NCBI GenBank assembly: GCA_003559755.1
Contig: PWKM01000106.1
Span: 1 to 9,636 of the forward strand
DNA: 9,636 nt
From: Planctomycetota bacterium
Lineage (GTDB): Bacteria; Planctomycetota; PUPC01
Reading direction: 5' to 3'
The position numbers and the translations under genes were made by a program. The notes below the pieces were generated by a model that did no database searches, had not been told where the DNA came from, and saw only the letters and a program-made list of their open reading frames with translations. Positions 1-6,538 of this stretch are shown here, one piece after another (the first letter of the stretch is position 1; every line of letters begins with the position of its first letter).

Positions 1-1965
1 CCGGACGCTCCGCTGCCGCCGCCGACCCATCCGACGGACGCACGCGTCAGGGGGCATGTATATCTGTCGGAAGGTGACCTGGTGAACGCGGAGAGAAGCT
101 TCAGGCGGGCAATCGCCCTCGACCCCGAATGCCTGATGCCGTTTGTGCACCTGGCCGAGGCCTTTCAGGCCGCCGGGCAGTTGGATCAGGCGGAAGAACA
201 CTATCTGACCGCCCTGGACCGCGGCCAACGCTTCCTGCTCCCTGACAACGCCGCCCTCCACTTCGGACTGGGCATGCTGTACCTGCAGAAGGGACAGGAC
301 ACCGACGCCCGCGAGCATCTGGAGCAAGCATTAGAGATAGGCGAAAACCACCGCGCCGCCAGGATGGGCCTGGTTGGCCTGCATATCCGTGATAGAAACT
401 ACGAGACCGCCCTGGACCAACTCCGAACGTTGGAATTCTCCTCCGGCGAGGAGCGGGCAGACGTGATCTTTCTCATCGCACTCCTGCACAGCGTGCGAGC
501 CCGGCAGCCGGATGACGCGCTGCGCCGATATGTCGAATCGACCCTCGAGGACGGCGGCGATATCGGGCAGGGCAGCATCCGGGACGAGCGGCATCGTCGC
601 CTGGCGCGGGCGGCCAGGAAATATGAGCTCGCTCTCGGGCGCGACACTCGCTTCCGATACCTCCGCGAACTATCCCTCATCCGGGCAAAGCTGGGCATAC
701 GATCCGCCACCGAGTTCGGCCGAATGGCAATTGCTTGCCGCCGGGCGGCCGAGGACGCGGGCCAGCACGACCAAGCCGTCCTGCTGCGTCGTCTGGCCGT
801 GGCATATCTCGGCACAGGCGATACAGAGAACGCTGTAAGAGCGCTCCAGTCGGCCTACGAACATGTTCGGGCGAGCGAACACCCGAACGGGCCGGAAGAG
901 CTGCGAATTCGCTTTGTCCTGGCGAACACTCTGCTCTTCGCCCGGCGGTTTCGCGAGGCACGAGCGGTCATCACCGAGATGCGCGCCGCTGCCCCCGTCG
1001 GCGTGCAAGCATACGTCGAAACAGTGGACCGCCTCTTGCCCCTCTATTCCATCCCATTTGAGTCGGGCCACCAAGCTCTGGATGCGACTCTGCTCCACGA
1101 GCAGACCTGGCGCGACCAGTCGGTTGCCCTCCTACTCGCCCGGGCCAATCCCTTCTGGCTGCCTTACGCCGAACACCTCTACGCCCGGATGATTCGGCGG
1201 ACCCCCGGCGATATATATGCCCGACAGGCGCTCGCCGAACTGCACGTTGTCCAGGCACGGCTGCGATCCGCCTCGGGCGACGAAGAAGGCGCGGCGGACT
1301 ATCTGGATAAAGCCGAAGCGATCTGCCGAGAGATTGCCCGCGTCGCTCCCGGCTACCCGCTGGCATATCGCAACATCGCCCTGATCGCAGAGCTTCGGTC
1401 GCGGGAGGCGGCCCTGGCAAAAGGGACCTCGGAGGAGCGCCTGGCCGCCCAGGAGGAGGCGATCCGGCTTTATCAGCAGGCCATCGGGCAGACGGGCGGG
1501 CGGTTCTGGCTGCCCATACTCGAACTGGCGGCCATATACCGGCGGGCAGGGGCCAACCAACAGGCGTCACAATTCTATCGCGTGGTGGCCGAGATGGAAC
1601 CACGGCCGGGCCATGTCCTGAACGCCTACGACAACCTGGCGGCGACCGAGCAGCGTGACCTCGACGCGGCATACGCATATGTCCGACAGACCGGACCGGA
1701 GCACCCCTTCAATCGCGGGGTGGCCGAGGCAATGGGAGTGCTGATACAGCGGATCAACGAGATCGACCGGAAAGTCGAAAACCTCGAAAACCCGTGCCCG
1801 CTTCTGCCAAACAACCCCGCCGTCCTGTACCACCTGGCGCTGGCATACGCAGAATCTGGCCGCAACGACCGGGCACTCGACATTCTCGATCCCCTGCTCG
1901 ACAGTGATGTTCCTTTCCGCGAGCGAACCGACGCCATCGCCCTCAGGCATCAGCTCCGCCCGTAA
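1..1965 (+). CDS. TPR-repeat protein, 5' end outside the window (partial)
   Basis: The reading frame is open from base 1 to the TAA at 1963-1965, giving 654 residues in the window. A GTG at 82 is a possible start, but the codons before it read as the first half of a TPR helix pair (residues about 19-42, with the G-D-L and A-E-x-x-F-x-x-A-I-x-L-D-P pattern). The true start therefore probably lies upstream. Further TPR-like pairs are visible near residues 48-76, 84-119, 259-289, 502-534 and 603-633, each with small residues at the helix-packing positions and a Gly/Asp turn. The middle is alpha-helical and more divergent. TPR arrays are protein-binding scaffolds. No enzymatic domain, membrane segment or signal is visible in the part present, so the partner and role are unknown. 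No clear terminator follows. Confidence 0.85.
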   Translation, partial: PDAPLPPPTHPTDARVRGHVYLSEGDLVNAERSFRRAIALDPECLMPFVHLAEAFQAAGQLDQAEEHYLTALDRGQRFLLPDNAALHFGLGMLYLQKGQDTDAREHLEQALEIGENHRAARMGLVGLHIRDRNYETALDQLRTLEFSSGEERADVIFLIALLHSVRARQPDDALRRYVESTLEDGGDIGQGSIRDERHRRLARAARKYELALGRDTRFRYLRELSLIRAKLGIRSATEFGRMAIACRRAAEDAGQHDQAVLLRRLAVAYLGTGDTENAVRALQSAYEHVRASEHPNGPEELRIRFVLANTLLFARRFREARAVITEMRAAAPVGVQAYVETVDRLLPLYSIPFESGHQALDATLLHEQTWRDQSVALLLARANPFWLPYAEHLYARMIRRTPGDIYARQALAELHVVQARLRSASGDEEGAADYLDKAEAICREIARVAPGYPLAYRNIALIAELRSREAALAKGTSEERLAAQEEAIRLYQQAIGQTGGRFWLPILELAAIYRRAGANQQASQFYRVVAEMEPRPGHVLNAYDNLAATEQRDLDAAYAYVRQTGPEHPFNRGVAEAMGVLIQRINEIDRKVENLENPCPLLPNNPAVLYHLALAYAESGRNDRALDILDPLLDSDVPFRERTDAIALRHQLRP

Positions 1966-2062
1966 CCGCCTGCCCCCATTCTGCCCTTCGGCCGCACGGA
2001 CAGCCCGTCAAAGGGGTGCAGTGCCGGGCTCGACACGGTGCCGAATGAATCCGCCCGACAAT

Positions 2063-2091
2063 TTGATACGGGCCGCAACCAGAGTTATAAT
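2063..2091 (+). promoter_or_regulatory. Sigma-70-type promoter for the DJ-1/PfpI lipoprotein gene
   Basis: A -35 box TTGATA (2063-2068) and a perfect -10 box TATAAT (2086-2091) are separated by 17 bases, the optimal spacing. Transcription would start near 2098, leaving a leader of about 155 bases before the ATG at 2253. The promoter stands in an AT-richer stretch than its surroundings. Confidence 0.7.
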
Positions 2092-2140
2092 TGCACAAAT
2101 GGCTACTCCCACACAAGCGGTAGGGATGGTCATAGAGGAA

Positions 2141-2178
2141 CCGGGGGTTCCCCCGGAATGCTGCCGGCCGTTTGGCCG
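2141..2178 (+). promoter_or_regulatory. Tandem GC-rich hairpins in the leader of the DJ-1/PfpI gene
   Basis: The first inverted repeat has 7-base arms CCGGGGG (2141-2147) and CCCCCGG (2150-2156) around TT. The second has 5-base arms CGGCC (2165-2169) and GGCCG (2174-2178) around GTTT. Both fall inside the predicted 5' untranslated region. No T-run follows either one, so they are not classic terminators. A role in mRNA stability or regulation is inference only. Confidence 0.35.
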
Positions 2179-2252
2179 CCCGGCGCGTCGATTTTGCGAA
2201 CCGGTTGGTGTGCCGTTTCAAGAGAGGTTCGCAGCCAGGAAGGTGGTGTGCG

Positions 2253-2876
2253 ATGCGAGCAGAGGGAATGGCGATATTCGTGGTCGTGTTGTGTGGTCTG
2301 GTCGCCTGTGGATGCCAGGCGGTCGGGTTGGCCGGAGACAGGGCTCCCGAGGTCCTGCCGCTGCAGGGCGTGCGGGTGGCGATCATCACCGGCGAGGGCT
2401 TCCACAGCACCGAGGCAATGATGCCGCTGGCGATGTTGGCCAACCGCGGTGCAGAGGTAACCGTAGTCGGCCCGGCCACGGGCAGGATTACGGCATATAA
2501 CGAAGACGTCGACCTGCTGGTCCACAAGGCGGCGGCAGATGTCTCGGCGGACGACTTCGACGCGCTGGTGCTTCCCGGCGGCACGGCGCCCGGCGATATT
2601 CGTCAGAACGATGACGTGGTCGCGCTCGCCCGGGGCATCTATGAGGCCGGCAAGCCGGTCGCCGCGATCTGTCACGGCCCGCTGGTGCTGGTGTCCGCAG
2701 GCGTCGTCGACGGATGCACGATGACCGGCATTTCCGGCGTGGCGGACGAACTTCGCGAGGCCGGGGCAACCTACAAAGACGAGGCGGTCGTCCGCGACGG
2801 GAACCTGGTCACATCCCGGTTGCCCAACGACATCCCCGCATGGCTCGCGGCGTTCGAAGCGCTGCTGACCGAGTAA
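2253..2876 (+). CDS. DJ-1/PfpI superfamily protein, predicted lipoprotein
   Basis: This 207-residue protein has the DJ-1/PfpI (class I glutamine amidotransferase-like) fold. Visible features are the first beta strand with Glu48 in a G-E-G turn, V-L-P-G-G at about 106-110, and the nucleophile elbow A-I-C-H-G-P with Cys140 and His141. Family members include chaperones, proteases and glyoxalase-like or deglycase enzymes; the sequence does not show which activity applies. I chose the ATG at 2253 because AGGAAGGTGG (2237-2246) sits six bases before it, and the N-terminus then reads as a hydrophobic signal (about residues 6-18) ending in the lipobox L-V-A-C with Cys19. Upstream in-frame ATG 2172 lacks this support. 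The core domain starts near residue 39, so the protein is probably membrane-anchored outside the cytoplasm, which is unusual for the family. Confidence 0.85.
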   Translation: MRAEGMAIFVVVLCGLVACGCQAVGLAGDRAPEVLPLQGVRVAIITGEGFHSTEAMMPLAMLANRGAEVTVVGPATGRITAYNEDVDLLVHKAAADVSADDFDALVLPGGTAPGDIRQNDDVVALARGIYEAGKPVAAICHGPLVLVSAGVVDGCTMTGISGVADELREAGATYKDEAVVRDGNLVTSRLPNDIPAWLAAFEALLTE

Positions 2877-3007
2877 ATCAAGGAGGTCGGCGAATACGAC
2901 GCAGAAACCGGCGGGATGATCGCCGCAATTCGGTGGACGCGTGTCTTTCGCGGCCTATCGAGCGGGCCGGCGTCATAATCTCGGATGCGGCGTGTGTGCT
3001 CCCCGCG

Positions 3008-3026
3008 CCTCCCCCGGCTGGGAAGG
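3008..3026 (-). terminator. Hairpin downstream of tRNA-Gln, possible terminator
   Basis: Read on the minus strand, CCTTCCC (3026-3020) can pair with GGGGAGG (3014-3008) around a five-base loop, giving seven pairs including one G-U. It lies about 30 bases beyond the tRNA CCA end. No T-run follows, so intrinsic termination is uncertain. On the plus strand one pair becomes a mismatch, so it fits the minus transcript better. The rest of the 2877-3057 gap shows no gene. Confidence 0.25.
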
Positions 3027-3057
3027 GTGAACTCCCTGAGCCGTTTGTGCAGGCGGC

Positions 3058-3132
3058 TGGTTGCCCGGCGAGGACTCGAACCTCGAAAGACGGACCCAAA
3101 ATCCGTTGTGTTACCGATTACACTACCGGGCA
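3058..3132 (-). tRNA. tRNA-Gln (anticodon UUG), CCA encoded
   Basis: The minus strand folds into a complete cloverleaf. The acceptor stem is TGCCCGG/CCGGGCA with discriminator A at 3061. The D stem is GTGT/ACAC with an eight-base loop, the anticodon stem is ACGGA/TCCGT, the variable loop has four bases, and the T arm is CGAGG/CCTCG with TTCGAGT. The anticodon is TTG, at plus-strand positions 3097-3099, reading CAA and by wobble CAG. The weak U1-A72 closing pair matches a known identity feature of bacterial tRNA-Gln. CCA is genomically encoded at 3060-3058. No strong promoter lies just upstream. It may be processed from an ilvD read-through transcript, since ilvD ends 50 bases upstream on the same strand. 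Confidence 0.97.
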
Positions 3133-3182
3133 GAACGATTCGGCGGCGGCTCCATCCTTCATTCAGGATATCCGATTAACGG

Positions 3183-4856
3183 TCATTCTTCAAGGACCGC
3201 GCCGGTGGCCGCAGAGGTGACCAGCCGGGCGTATCGGGCGAGCCAGCCCTTGCGTATCTTCGGCTCGGGCGGGGTCCACGCCGCCCGACGCCGCTCCAGC
3301 TCGGCCGCATCAACCTTCAGTTCGATCGACCGTGCCGGGATGTCGATGACGACCTGGTCGCCGTCCCGGACGAGTGCGATCGGGCCGCCGGCGGCGGCCT
3401 CCGGCGAGACGTGGCCGATGCTCAGGTTGCGGGTCCCCCCGCTGAACCGGCCGTCGGTGACGATGGCGATCTTTTCGCCCAGTCCGGACCCGGCGACAGC
3501 AGCGGTCACCGCCAACGACTCGCGCATTCCGGGGCCGCCCTTCGGGCCCTCGTTCCGGATGACGAGCACGTCTTTCGGCCGGACCTTGTCCCCCATCAGG
3601 TAGTCCATCGATGCTTCCTCGCTGTCGAACACGCGAGCGGTCCCGGTGAACTGCATCATCTCGGGCACGACGGCCCCCCGCTTGACCACGGCCCCGTCGG
3701 GGGCCAGTGTCCCTTTGAGCACGGCGATGCCGCCCTCCCCGGAGATCGGGTCATCTGCCGTGTGAATGACAGCAGGGTCCCCGACTAGTGCGGCGTCGAT
3801 GATCCGGTCCAGTGTCATCCCGGCGACGGTATCGCAATCCGTATTGAGCAGGTGGGCCAGATTCTTGAGTAGGGAGGGGATTCCTCCCGCCGCCTCCAGG
3901 TCTTCCATCATCAGTTCGCCGCCGGGCCGCAGCGAACATAACTGCGGCGTATCGCGGCTGAGACGGTCGAAATCGTCCAGCGTAACGTCGACCTCGGCGG
4001 CGTGTGCGATGGCCGGGATGTGCAGGGTGGTGTTCGTCGAGCCGCCGAGCGCCATGTCGACGCGGATCGCGTTCTCCAGCGACCGGCGGGTAATGAACCG
4101 GCGGGCGGTCAACCCCTGCCGGACCAACTCGCACACCCGCTCTCCGGCCGATTCGGCGATCCGCTGCTTGGCGGCGCTGCCGGCCAACGCGGTCGCCGTG
4201 CCCGGCAAGCTCATCCCCATCGCCTCGGTCAGGCAGGCCATGGTGTTCGCCGTGTACATCCCCTGGCAGGACCCTTCGCCCGGGCAGCACTGAATCTCGA
4301 GGTCGCGGACTTGTTCATCATCGATCTGTCCGGACTTCCGCAGCCCGACCGCTTCGAAGGTGTCCCGGACCAGCGACAGCCGTCGCCCGTGGAGATGGCC
4401 GGAGTGCATCGGCCCGGCGGTGACCACAATGGCCGGAATGTCGAGCCGGCCGGCCGCCATCAGCATCCCGGGGGTGATCTTGTCGCAGTTGGTCAGGAGG
4501 ACAACCCCGTCGAGTTGGTGTGCCTGGCAGATCGATTCGACCATGTCGGCGATCAGCTCGCGGGACGGCAGCGAGAAATGCATCCCGACGTGCCCCATTG
4601 CGATCCCGTCGCAGATGCCCGGCACTCCGAAGACGAACGGGACCCCGCCGCCCGCGTTCACTCCCCACTCGATCTTGCGTTCGAGCGACCGCATCCCGGC
4701 GTGTCCCGGCACTAGGTCGGTAAAGCTGGTACACACGCCGATGAACGGCTTGTCCATCTGCTCGCGAGTCATGCCCGTGGCGTAGAGCAGCGCCCGGTTG
4801 GGCATCCGCTCCAGACCCTTCTTGATGCGATCACTTCGGAGTTCGTGCTTCGGCAT
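3183..4856 (-). CDS. ilvD: Dihydroxy-acid dehydratase
   Basis: IlvD converts 2,3-dihydroxy-isovalerate and 2,3-dihydroxy-3-methylvalerate to the 2-keto acids that precede valine, leucine and isoleucine, in the cytoplasm with an Fe-S cluster and Mg2+. The 557-residue length is normal. Signatures are D-G-I-A-M-G-H (83-89), N-C-D-K-I-T-P-G-M (123-131) with cluster ligand Cys124 and Lys126, G-S-C-Q-G-M-Y-T-A-N-T (195-205) with Cys197, G-G-S-T-N-T (271-276) and D-G-R-F-S-G-G (468-474) carrying the probable catalytic Ser472. Where one group of the family has T-P-C-N, this protein has V-P-G-H (49-52), as in E. coli IlvD, suggesting the oxygen-labile [4Fe-4S] type; Cys42 nearby is an extra cysteine. 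GGGAGG lies six bases before the ATG. The related sugar-acid dehydratases of the IlvD/Edd family are the alternative, but the motifs and length favour IlvD. Confidence 0.95.
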   Translation of the reverse strand: MPKHELRSDRIKKGLERMPNRALLYATGMTREQMDKPFIGVCTSFTDLVPGHAGMRSLERKIEWGVNAGGGVPFVFGVPGICDGIAMGHVGMHFSLPSRELIADMVESICQAHQLDGVVLLTNCDKITPGMLMAAGRLDIPAIVVTAGPMHSGHLHGRRLSLVRDTFEAVGLRKSGQIDDEQVRDLEIQCCPGEGSCQGMYTANTMACLTEAMGMSLPGTATALAGSAAKQRIAESAGERVCELVRQGLTARRFITRRSLENAIRVDMALGGSTNTTLHIPAIAHAAEVDVTLDDFDRLSRDTPQLCSLRPGGELMMEDLEAAGGIPSLLKNLAHLLNTDCDTVAGMTLDRIIDAALVGDPAVIHTADDPISGEGGIAVLKGTLAPDGAVVKRGAVVPEMMQFTGTARVFDSEEASMDYLMGDKVRPKDVLVIRNEGPKGGPGMRESLAVTAAVAGSGLGEKIAIVTDGRFSGGTRNLSIGHVSPEAAAGGPIALVRDGDQVVIDIPARSIELKVDAAELERRRAAWTPPEPKIRKGWLARYARLVTSAATGAVLEE

Positions 4857-4919
4857 CGTCTGCCTCCCGAGACAAGTTCTTCCGGCCGGCCGACCATCCG
4901 GCCCGACCTTTCGAGCGTT

Positions 4920-4947
4920 ATTTTACCCCGAACAGACCGCCTTGCAA
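4920..4947 (-). promoter_or_regulatory. Sigma-70-type promoter for ilvD
   Basis: Read on the minus strand, TTGCAA (4947-4942) and TAAAAT (4925-4920) are separated by 16 bases. The predicted start is near 4913, giving a leader of about 56 bases before the ilvD ATG. No attenuator-like leader peptide rich in branched-chain codons is apparent in that short leader. Confidence 0.55.
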
Positions 4948-4976
4948 GACTGCCCGGTGTGGGGGCTGACGAACAC

Positions 4977-4991
4977 AGGTCGGACCGACCT
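4977..4991. promoter_or_regulatory. 15-base inverted repeat, operator-like
   Basis: AGGTCGG (4977-4983) and CCGACCT (4985-4991) form a perfect seven-base inverted repeat around a single A. It lies between the two divergent promoters, about 70 to 77 bases upstream of each predicted start. That position suits an activator site. The binding protein, if any, is unknown. Confidence 0.35.
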
Positions 4992-5026
4992 TCCCCATCG
5001 CTCGTCTCTCAAATCTGAAAAAAAGC

Positions 5027-5054
5027 TTGAAGATTATGCATACGGTGCTAGGAT
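5027..5054 (+). promoter_or_regulatory. Promoter for the small two-TM protein
   Basis: TTGAAG (5027-5032) and TAGGAT (5049-5054) are 16 bases apart, and TGC directly before the -10 box makes an extended -10 element. An A-tract just upstream (5018-5024) could act like an UP element. Transcription would begin about 5061. Confidence 0.5.
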
Positions 5055-5061
5055 TGTGTGT

Positions 5062-5091
5062 ATGAACAGGGGAGCCGTGTGTCTGGATTAG
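5062..5091 (+). other. Possible leaderless nine-codon upstream ORF
   Basis: ATG at 5062 opens nine codons (M-N-R-G-A-V-C-L-D) closed by TAG at 5089-5091. The ATG coincides with the predicted transcript start, so the ORF would be leaderless. Its stop overlaps the AGGAGG (5090-5095) that serves the gene at 5104. Translational coupling or control is possible but unproven; it may be chance. Confidence 0.2.
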
Positions 5092-5103
5092 GAGGCAGGG
5101 ACA

Positions 5104-5445
5104 ATGGCCAAGCAGCGGTCGGTTGTCGGCATTATCCTGACGATCATCGGTTTGATCGGCATCATCGTTGGGCTCTGGGCGTACCTTCAACCGGAGGGCC
5201 AGCAGCCGTTCGCCGGACATGGCCTCCTTGTGGCCATGATCGGGATCGTCGTCCTGCTCATCGGCGGGCTGATCTGCTCGAGGGCCACGCGGGCCGAGCC
5301 GGCCGCCAAAGAGCCGGTCCCGTCACAGCCCCAACCGGAACCGGCTCCGCCCGTCCAGGAACCGAAACCTGCAGAACCCGCGGCGGAAGAACCGGCGGTG
5401 GAGGACGAGCCCCAGGCGGAAGACGAAGAGAAAAGGGACGAATAG
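5104..5445 (+). CDS. Small two-TM membrane protein with acidic Pro/Glu-rich tail
   Basis: I do not recognise a named family for this 113-residue protein. It has two hydrophobic helices, about residues 7-28 and 39-58, separated by a short loop around P-E-G-Q-Q-P. A tail of about 50 residues follows, rich in Pro, Glu and Ala, with repeated E-P and E-E-P units and ending in a charged E-E-K-R-D-E run. Positive residues before TM1 (Lys3, Arg5) and after TM2 (Arg60, Arg63) predict both ends in the cytoplasm, so the disordered tail would be cytoplasmic. AGGAGG (5090-5095) lies eight bases before the ATG. It is a single gene with its own promoter, converging on the MBL-fold gene. The tail composition resembles the C-terminal extension of S2 in this window. 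Confidence 0.8.
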   Translation: MAKQRSVVGIILTIIGLIGIIVGLWAYLQPEGQQPFAGHGLLVAMIGIVVLLIGGLICSRATRAEPAAKEPVPSQPQPEPAPPVQEPKPAEPAAEEPAVEDEPQAEDEEKRDE

Positions 5446-5505
5446 CGGTTCAGGACCGCAGTCATCAGGTTCGATCGAATGCATACCGATGTCGGCACTG
5501 CCGAC
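5445..5505. terminator. Two hairpins between convergent genes, possible terminators
   Basis: GCGGT/ACCGC (5445-5449 and 5455-5459, loop TCAGG) begins at the stop codon of the small membrane-protein gene. GTCGGC/GCCGAC (5491-5496 and 5500-5505, loop ACT) lies just before the end of the MBL-fold gene. Both sit in the convergent gap where termination of both transcripts is expected. Neither has a T-run on either strand, so the call rests on position and symmetry. Confidence 0.3.
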
Positions 5506-5514
5506 CCGTGCGGA

Positions 5515-6276
5515 TTAGAATTCCGGGAGTTTGACCGCCCCGCTCCGGCTCGCGGCCACGAGGTGCAGCGGCTTGGGCAGAATGGATGAATGCGTTCTGA
5601 AGGCGACCTCGGGCGCGTTGTTCTGCTCCGACAGGTGTGACAGGCACGCCCAGCGGAGCGAACTGGCACCACAGTCGCGCAGCAGTCCCGCCGCCTCGGC
5701 GTTCGACAGATGCCCGCCCGGCCCCTTGATGCGCTCCTGAACGTGCCAGGGATACGGCCCGGCCGCGAGCATCTCCGGGTCGTAATTGCTCTCGAGCATC
5801 ACCGCGTCCAGCGATGCGACGATGTCGCCCAACCCGTCGAACACGTAGCCGAGGTCGGTTAGCAGCCCCACGCGCCCGCCCCCGGTCTGCACCACGAACG
5901 CCACGCCGTCGGCCCCGTCGTGCGGGGTGGAGACAGTCTCGATCAGGGCATCCCCGATCTCCAGCGGCTCCCCGGCCCGGAAATGGCGGACGTCGGTCAG
6001 CCGGCCCAGGCCCCGGCGGGCGGCGGCCAGCGTCTGCTCCGTGGCGTAGATGGGCAGGCCGAACTTCCGCTGATATACCCCGGCACACCGGGCGTGGTCC
6101 TGGTGGTCATGTGAGATCACGAGTGCATCGACCGCTCGGATGTCCCGGCCGAAAGCGGCCAACCGCTCTTCGGCCCGGACACCGCTGATCCCTGCGTCGA
6201 ACAGCAGCCGGGTCTCGCCGCTTTCCACGTACAAACAGTTCCCGTTGCTGCCCGACTGCAAGCTGATTATGGTCAC
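5515..6276 (-). CDS. yycJ: YycJ/WalJ-type metallo-beta-lactamase-fold hydrolase
   Basis: This 253-residue cytoplasmic hydrolase has the N-terminal S-G-S-N-G-N motif (8-13), the metal-binding S-H-D-H-Q-D-H motif (His56, His58, Asp60, His61), further probable ligands His119, Asp141 and His214, and the E-S-N-Y-D-P-E-M-L block (162-170) followed by Y-P-W and G-H-L-S-N. These blocks, from memory, match Bacillus YycJ (WalJ), reported to act as a DNA exonuclease; the substrate here is not shown by the sequence. I place the start at GTG 6276 (M-T-I-I-S-L-Q-S-G) because homologues begin there and GGAGG precedes it by four bases. The open frame extends to 6465 but the extra codons look non-coding. The gene stands alone here, not beside a walRK system, and is divergent from rpsB. 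Confidence 0.88.
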   Translation of the reverse strand: MTIISLQSGSNGNCLYVESGETRLLFDAGISGVRAEERLAAFGRDIRAVDALVISHDHQDHARCAGVYQRKFGLPIYATEQTLAAARRGLGRLTDVRHFRAGEPLEIGDALIETVSTPHDGADGVAFVVQTGGGRVGLLTDLGYVFDGLGDIVASLDAVMLESNYDPEMLAAGPYPWHVQERIKGPGGHLSNAEAAGLLRDCGASSLRWACLSHLSEQNNAPEVAFRTHSSILPKPLHLVAASRSGAVKLPEF

Positions 6277-6321
6277 ACCGCCTCCGACGAAATCCTTCGC
6301 TGTCCCCGTCCCGACAGCCCG

Positions 6322-6350
6322 ATTATACAGGCCTCGGCCACGACGGGCAA
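6322..6350 (-). promoter_or_regulatory. Sigma-70-type promoter for the YycJ-like gene
   Basis: On the minus strand TTGCCC (6350-6345) and a perfect TATAAT (6327-6322) are 17 bases apart. The start would be near 6315, giving a leader of about 39 bases before GTG 6276. This supports the GTG start, because the longer frame to 6465 would begin upstream of the promoter. Confidence 0.6.
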
Positions 6351-6392
6351 TTGATGGCCGGAAACGGTCGGCTTTGATCGTGCTTTGGCTGC

Positions 6393-6420
6393 TTGACAGT
6401 ATAAACGGGGGGCGTATAAT
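6393..6420 (+). promoter_or_regulatory. Full-consensus sigma-70 promoter for the rpsB cluster
   Basis: TTGACA (6393-6398) and TATAAT (6415-6420) both match the consensus perfectly, with 16 bases between them. Transcription would start near 6427, leaving a leader of about 125 bases. A strong promoter fits a highly expressed translation operon. Confidence 0.85.
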
Positions 6421-6445
6421 GCCCGCAGTAGCAGATGTAATGGGT

Positions 6446-6473
6446 GTGCTGCCCCGGCGGCACAATTTATTCT
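6446..6473 (+). promoter_or_regulatory. Hairpin plus A/T-rich tract in the rpsB leader
   Basis: GTGCTGC (6446-6452) pairs with GCGGCAC (6457-6463) in seven pairs with one G-U, closing a CCCG loop. An A/T-rich tract follows (6464-6473). The element begins about 20 bases after the predicted start and ends about 80 bases before the start codon. It resembles an attenuator or an S2 autoregulatory leader. An AUG directly followed by UAA lies just before it (6435-6440). Function is inferred from position only. Confidence 0.4.
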
Positions 6474-6538
6474 GTCAAGACCCGGACCCCGTGCGGCGCT
6501 TTGCTACAAAGGCGTCAATACGTGCGGGAAAGGGACGT

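Larger units (their letters stand above)
1966..2252. other. Intergenic region: promoter and structured leader, no gene
   Basis: These 287 bases lie between the TPR gene and the DJ-1/PfpI gene. The first 95 or so bases show no gene and no convincing terminator for the TPR gene. The rest carries a sigma-70-type promoter and a leader with two short GC-rich inverted repeats (2141-2156 and 2165-2178). One frame stays open through part of it, but it has neither a ribosome binding site nor a recognisable protein. Confidence 0.6.
4857..5103. other. Divergent intergenic control region between ilvD and the small membrane-protein gene
   Basis: These 247 bases contain no long gene. They hold the ilvD Shine-Dalgarno and promoter facing left, a 15-base dyad in the middle, an A-tract at 5018-5024, and a promoter facing right with a possible nine-codon ORF. 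The individual elements are listed separately. Confidence 0.6.

Noticed and set aside
82..84. GTG as the true start of the TPR protein
   Set aside because: The same frame is open to base 1 and the codons before GTG encode the first half of a TPR unit, so the gene most likely begins outside the window.
971..1678. 235-codon minus-strand frame inside the TPR gene
   Set aside because: The Arg/Pro/Gly/Ala-rich product and lack of a ribosome binding site mark it as a shadow of the TPR gene.
2172..2252. N-terminal extension of the DJ-1/PfpI protein from ATG 2172
   Set aside because: It would bury the signal sequence, overlaps leader hairpins and lacks a ribosome binding site; ATG 2253 has a good one.
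2916..2978. 20-codon ORF between the DJ-1/PfpI gene and tRNA-Gln
   Set aside because: ATG 2916 is 28 bases from the nearest Shine-Dalgarno, and nothing else supports translation.
6277..6465. N-terminal extension of the YycJ-like protein from ATG 6465
   Set aside because: It would start upstream of the gene's own promoter, overlaps the rpsB promoter, and the added residues do not resemble the family.
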